NCBI GenBank assembly: GCA_016178055.1
Contig: JACOUC010000045.1
Span: 1-50,578, forward strand
DNA from: Chlamydiota bacterium
GTDB taxonomy: Bacteria > Auribacterota > JACPWU01
Direction of reading: 5' to 3'
Length of the DNA stretch: 50,578 nucleotides
How positions within the stretch are numbered: position 1 is the first letter of the stretch; each line of letters starts with the position of its first letter. Shown here one piece after another: positions 50,501 through 50,578 of this stretch. The position numbers and the translations under genes are program-made. The notes under the pieces were generated by a model. The model worked only from the letters and a program-made list of their open reading frames with translations. It ran no database searches and was not told where the DNA came from.

Positions 50501-50578
50501 CAACACATGCCTCATTACTTCTGCCATTGCTTCTTTGGGTAGTTTCTTTTCTAATTCGGATAGAAATTTTAAATATTC
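38504..50578 (-). CDS. Giant multidomain protein 2 (5' end outside window, at least 4,024 aa)
   Basis: The frame is open to the window edge, so the true start is beyond 50578; an ATG at 50527 is internal, since the first codons align with giant 1 (EYLKFLSELEKKLPK). Residues counted from the edge: a GGFHTQGL module like giant 1 (to about 330); HEAT-like repeats (about 700-1200); HEVRH, a zinc-protease-like motif (1324-1328); a CPBP-like membrane patch (about 1678-1783); a charged coiled coil (about 1907-1950); a dikinase-associated region (about 2285-2360); a phosphohistidine domain LSHAAIVARELG with His2706; a PPDK-type ATP-grasp (2958-3297: VRSSHENEDASMQSHAG, SGVLFTQDP, DIEF, LQARP); and a low-Mr phosphatase-like CLGNSHRSP (about 3430-3570). 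The His domain precedes the ATP domain, as in glucan water dikinases. Substrate and export are unknown. Confidence 0.85.
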   Translation of the reverse strand, partial: EYLKFLSELEKKLPKEAMAEVMRHVLEHRLGRMSDEEHYLYLRRYLEPRHGERVSPLNTPSFFKLEKEIEKLGDSVERATYRGKANEKEIKKLLRLEKDFALLKRIISMEGSREDINKLEARSSTPSHPTGQGLEAEAKTKQKAKTEEAFTSSLELRASSKVLSSSLELRASSKVLSSSLEPRASSQNIFINNFLSNLQRIAKDQNVEYELSDFGSIFEIAQKFYAKVLEREQIISDKLIKVFGEKKLNVGACLIGGFHTQGLKDRLTQAKIGYCVIAPHFDHRDDRSSYFRKMKDFNEFLAGNIRENFIEMMKRLGQTMVDSASLDDNHFDEWIRRAPIFLSIIQDLRMKSTPEGKLLGDPQLMDFVRRTRSLLLQGGLTEKLTRGFFKKSLGENNEDFVKFIEKKDSKDPPSLSKLLPATVGLHQQISDYEAGVTSTATGTGFAPNAAPDVRPASDNVAIAALVRSRRIFQIDIELSSDPFRQDHKIGLREVVQTSSGVELQEARANSHLARIINYLRNQIVFDTREIEERYQSNTSYTIPSMRVIEGDDETFGVRDSVIWIGEGLFNQIAEKELSLREFFSLDSWEVLDSEDVRQEIDRLRGRAHLERDMTPRLLAALENGEGVEGLIEEDKSKASVLLARVAMGQYEASPLQIERARFSGIPLLIEAMDSRILGVGLEPDDIERIRVNSHDFQDWTSERKLFFLRTLGPDCSRRSLEGETSLRIFLTDEDSQVRTEGLKVLEAYFTRSLNRTNRRMRMNHLYYFPSPQTVLLLLDGLEDSDPVVKERAINLLWLLVKNDPFYVIDALGLNFLSSAEQFKSNRMNSIVRLLAWDPSEIGVTNEAKVARLRAKARECAVLLLGEIVRWRDVHGSHLLPSEDIEKVADLFVEEILKKDDHFYQALSEYAKLQFPHRIEEVLTAIEEHFPQLSSIHQRARVVSFYGSMGTWDEVFEPMKARINQWLRPLIELGRAAEDEEIQEITLDEGTLVRKVDPDQDLFFKELSGTLNGIGEINLRQGMEVRIENGFINGQKFSKLSGPVNRDGKAEYSLRIGDSLGSGFSGSINIQMDVSGGPLKRGESPSWDTPLQGTIYSIRISSMKDLRAQDRVHVLRPSAVIIQSAVENFNFSLETDGIDLIRPFLSSLHPGLRRSAIGRLRTSFLEQYPEFRREVMDHVLELWRSETHPRVLTSLLYLITNWARWMEGEDREQAGKLLREMREEYRRRPKQDIHVMNELNSEVLLLEPDAKVYAKLSEEPMLKLAEEHAELLQEFIGHLKDYLRRYDTFIDTTEDEGVLGLSTCNIVKMNIGLRNLFGFVGTLKHEVRHRAVKLTNVSLKKNELSSRIEDALCVKVLERQRLSLTSPKDQQFIDFRIAQTRSSLGGFDNEIYGPLSDEMNLFLERILKVDVGREGWIEELNQILQEAEAVIGFFVPPVTENEVTWMDQVFLREEIDLIIASSLDPAMVPLFKTLAEVLKAHFNKFAPEMEPSESQRDQVLALQTMMINFTRMHIHLEEDLRNRLMEMVASEPARGAVSEVFQRTRTDDTAWSGAKLWDAASKELRSHSLTPEERGQLLVRPLGVFSEQLSRSDNGFREVSAHLLSNPRSQLSLITATMPGTYQLVEKIFEWVGFGLDEASDLLRKWGPKFAPVIEFFGLQLISEWLRDDIGIKAKIFKSVLIFTSSNFAFFLCSIIPGIGGYIYLALFIHAFIFAWLHRDGKRTLTDFVILFFADLAFNIPFISVIPGFSRNIFSGSGAFYWSMIFHFIWNGVIQCLESFFYHRGDEASYQRLMRLRAVMGDESSRVGQIQFLKENGLSKAFIPMTEELAQALLKYFKAGGASIAVMNGPPGFTDLVGVEGENLVFKVAGKREERSIVEIVQGKSLFGVPLEFVASSVLDRLVSQLQARLTAKSQKGLKKKKEEEKVLREEEERRRKKELRRESKDERITKVIDRIELLMDTDSFQEWYLKVEKLIEPSVNHLINTVLKRSLAFLRVLDVNFVKSTLRYGYRHRQTAVELDRWDSTVQEKPQLENGGRSGDFSSAETAHLLQILQIFDHLIDLNFEALKLISGGLQTTKIQIRKALDLTREMIVCLVKIETGDTSFHLASVDPRKGPSDLLFSRSVDPDVMNKMQAWFQTWDFLNQGIYEHILQSRYIHTVSQKVFRRWLMDLFDLPPGIISLQGLINDVHQRAIRAIGEEIDSSTYRHNFSFKYMKAFNMLNLTEGTPEYRQRMEDRILTLLDESMHAMGHLQSEIGGGDTGAVTLLVIRGNEFWLHIPIFQHSARMHVNLNPLAERGEIRLNYQEGDDDGGNLARIDLFRRILEGLGFKVSIRRASFEAVLTKEEASFSVEKMEHLTVLVLRMILQSYNLDVEIGKVYPVENEVGLNDALSRMAEVFREEESHRYYVGSDMDDFVQSTLFLSAYLNGIGSEMEFSGALRDKLNYQLACLGLAPIPNHAHMSQVVVDQYYNQPLLRAFKAGYVQMADFILLDPRSAKKMAARFAKRIVDQIDKDPKDAVEMGLFSRALDAYLEFYPVLLMGPYLVEQGLLKSLQGDEFVMIRLRDPQTNVVLSALAFRAVSIPKDGTIEWTSSKPVYLNSLHLGRMTEELKWSILKPEEVSHREIDAVLSSLTSRPPPVLLQDMTPMVVMARSILPSRWGQIVYRDQADQGGRDSILVVPFTTPSDLPLIKKVGSIVTTNPNELSHAAIVARELGTLSVAVQGEWREGRLYQIRYACPSKNHSTVIVRGKEVSVAWALSREEIPWETGDPLLLDENTGFYVHISQYSPQMSVLNQIGSLQPSETLIRGWLKNLLKNKKNEGFLLMLYLLDRSLDKTLWRLIGETLEKDLEEWGQISEWASIFMMQHRSQWLGRVFYELKTARSQEEFLLRWISFLQIRFYMDALVYAFIENPFPDGNESELVLLETLDRWMDLAVPASDGKIGLGEPRIEHAQSLDKDVLLSEDIQSSNRNVLGGKGFQLSELAHISVEGQILPTAPFFIVTANVFLKFLEEQLLGQTLARTLHLGKLSGRSLKGVLSEILGSEKYGKELSQRLALAREVIERTQWSDSEVSAQKILGAFDHVIGEGSLAAVRSSHENEDASMQSHAGLYRTELGVSQRDLLSNIQRVWASALNEEAFVYQGRNLILPETLLSHLQMGVVIQTMIAADASGVLFTQDPNQPEKPGALVRATYGLGVGVVGGEIPVDSYRLNLETGELSQTAQIAQKNQAFYLQSSGGVENRDVPISQRHTSSLTQQHLFQLARMARAIRNYFNQEMDIEFAVVGDKVFILQARPITSSVRSPLLGHQTFKDEKLLDTLPLSPWFELLERYPSFQILMSPLRKAVWKKAKHVQAESGTFFAIREGEIIVDEDWLNEISGQSPHESLAVVSQCLNLIIAYQVGSYLKDDEILRNVQASLMKKFILYEELRRGKGPLRVLCVCLGNSHRSPTIQYSLEHQKSIDPTLSSLEISSAGVSTGGSRDGSSLEEEIINIAHSIGLGSYFVQHRRQPVTNESIRDADLVIAADEGILQDLEKKYAAHPSKILLWGETTNALPAILSPDLVDPASVTDKMTLVMRMIDRHIKEGFIPDLKAILETRNGHFSGSKGLVMAGEPNEGMVSSFGSCFSESRRRTLEDVVRDSSYTVDHVLFELGQALEEYRMSYPKLYGKEMEQHQLQMLIEEVSGLIEKERGEEVRGIGRRLVIIQTCAEVGIPMEKLREMKEAAKNFDVHQTGVDFEEHTVREGDEGKSVTIDSGVLEAVDAQTLGLSAILFNRNAAEKTFTTMEFIENAIAYPAFVEKLRRMKKGFMDQVSGWLDKDNRPVYFPVSLKMLEDPDRALEVIRTKKILEQKYKNKVKFIFFDVIGKDRSLTLREEARKKYGLEEKDILDVSSGEGEVGERLIAAIKSFHERLYSGQSLDMTQQIFVIGHEEDWDLYGPYLRRPEIGVHAVYGDKNFEFEQLLMTVLYSMDRDDFLLAIRNIGISDGEAQALLDQNGRVVPPKGFKPVRNNFESIRQTLEVTANSM
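50021..50226 (-). repeat. In-frame heptamer palindromic array in giant gene 2
   Basis: Three tandem units of about 39 nt, each with GCTCGAAG/CTCGAGG heptamers and a GATAATACTTT spacer, lead to the shared TAAACGCTTCTTCAG spacer. Inverted CGAGCCT heptamers follow (to 50226), interrupted by a GC-rich hairpin CCCC..GGGG (about 50180-50205). It sits between GSREDINKLEA and the conserved DFG/YxKVLER region, the same location as copy A of giant gene 1, and stays in frame throughout. Confidence 0.9.
50390..50418 (-). repeat. G-rich repeat family copy inside giant gene 2
   Basis: On the plus strand this is an A-run, GAGGGGG, TATTAAG, AGGGGAG, close to the intergenic copies at 234-258 and 36398-36426. 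In the gene it is read in frame as VSPLNTPSFFKLE. It follows RRYLEP, which aligns with LSQYLER where giant gene 1 carries heptamer copy B. Confidence 0.7.

Noticed and set aside
50527-50578. ATG at 50527 as the real start of giant gene 2
   Set aside because: The frame stays open to the edge and the preceding 17 codons align with the paralogue, so the start lies outside the window.

Overview
This is low-GC bacterial chromosome, probably from an uncultivated lineage. My best guess is Omnitrophota (OP3) or a close PVC-like relative. That is inference: two giant open frames (3,146 and at least 4,024 residues) with a shared N-terminal module, a DUF4912 protein, many toxin-antitoxin pairs and short-period inverted repeats between genes. 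There is no rRNA gene and no phage region. The only RNA gene I can support is one tRNA-Leu(CAG).

Layout. 33-114 is tRNA-Leu. 371-1826 holds a nucleotidyltransferase/HEPN pair and an SDR oxidoreductase. 1894-5584, minus strand, is an operon-like run: a TlpA-like thioredoxin chimera, a tandem DUF1259 protein, a secreted LamG-like protein, the transporter ChrA and a broken ABC ATPase. It is interrupted by a 161-bp MITE-like element with a 5-bp target duplication. 5770-7972 holds a DUF4258/YgiT pair and a DUF4143-type AAA ATPase, followed by a decayed copy of the antitoxin 3' end. 7980-17420 is giant gene 1, then DUF4912 and Mrp. 19956-23074 holds a RelE-type pair, a lipoprotein, Era and a TrmJ-like methyltransferase. 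23168-27200, plus strand, is a lipid cassette: patatin, thiolase, aldehyde dehydrogenase. 27273-28131 holds BrnT/BrnA and a small unknown gene. 28128-31436 is a type III polyketide synthase / methyltransferase / FAD reductase cassette with an orphan YgiT-type protein. 31486-36341 is a translationally coupled GH35/GH94 pair. 36486-37161 is HigBA with a good sigma-70 promoter. A HAD hydrolase and a PilZ protein follow. 38504 to the right edge is giant gene 2, whose 5' end lies outside the window.

The most unusual content is the two giant genes and what is inserted in them. Giant 1 joins a GGFHT-type N-terminal module, an Asp-rich tract, thrombospondin-type-3 calcium repeats, a complete internal signal peptide, a beta-rich barrel-like region and a duplicated helical module. 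Giant 2 joins the same N-terminal module to HEAT-like repeats, an HEVRH motif, a membrane patch, a phosphohistidine domain placed before a PPDK-type ATP-grasp domain (the order of glucan water dikinases), and a low-molecular-weight tyrosine phosphatase-like domain. Both carry in-frame heptamer-based palindromic repeats of the same 7-nt family (consensus ARGYTCR) that forms long hairpins between genes. A second, G-rich repeat family has entered giant 2 at the position where giant 1 carries a heptamer element. This resembles palindromic elements that colonise coding sequence (known in Rickettsia), but here as heptamer arrays placed at the same loops of two paralogues.
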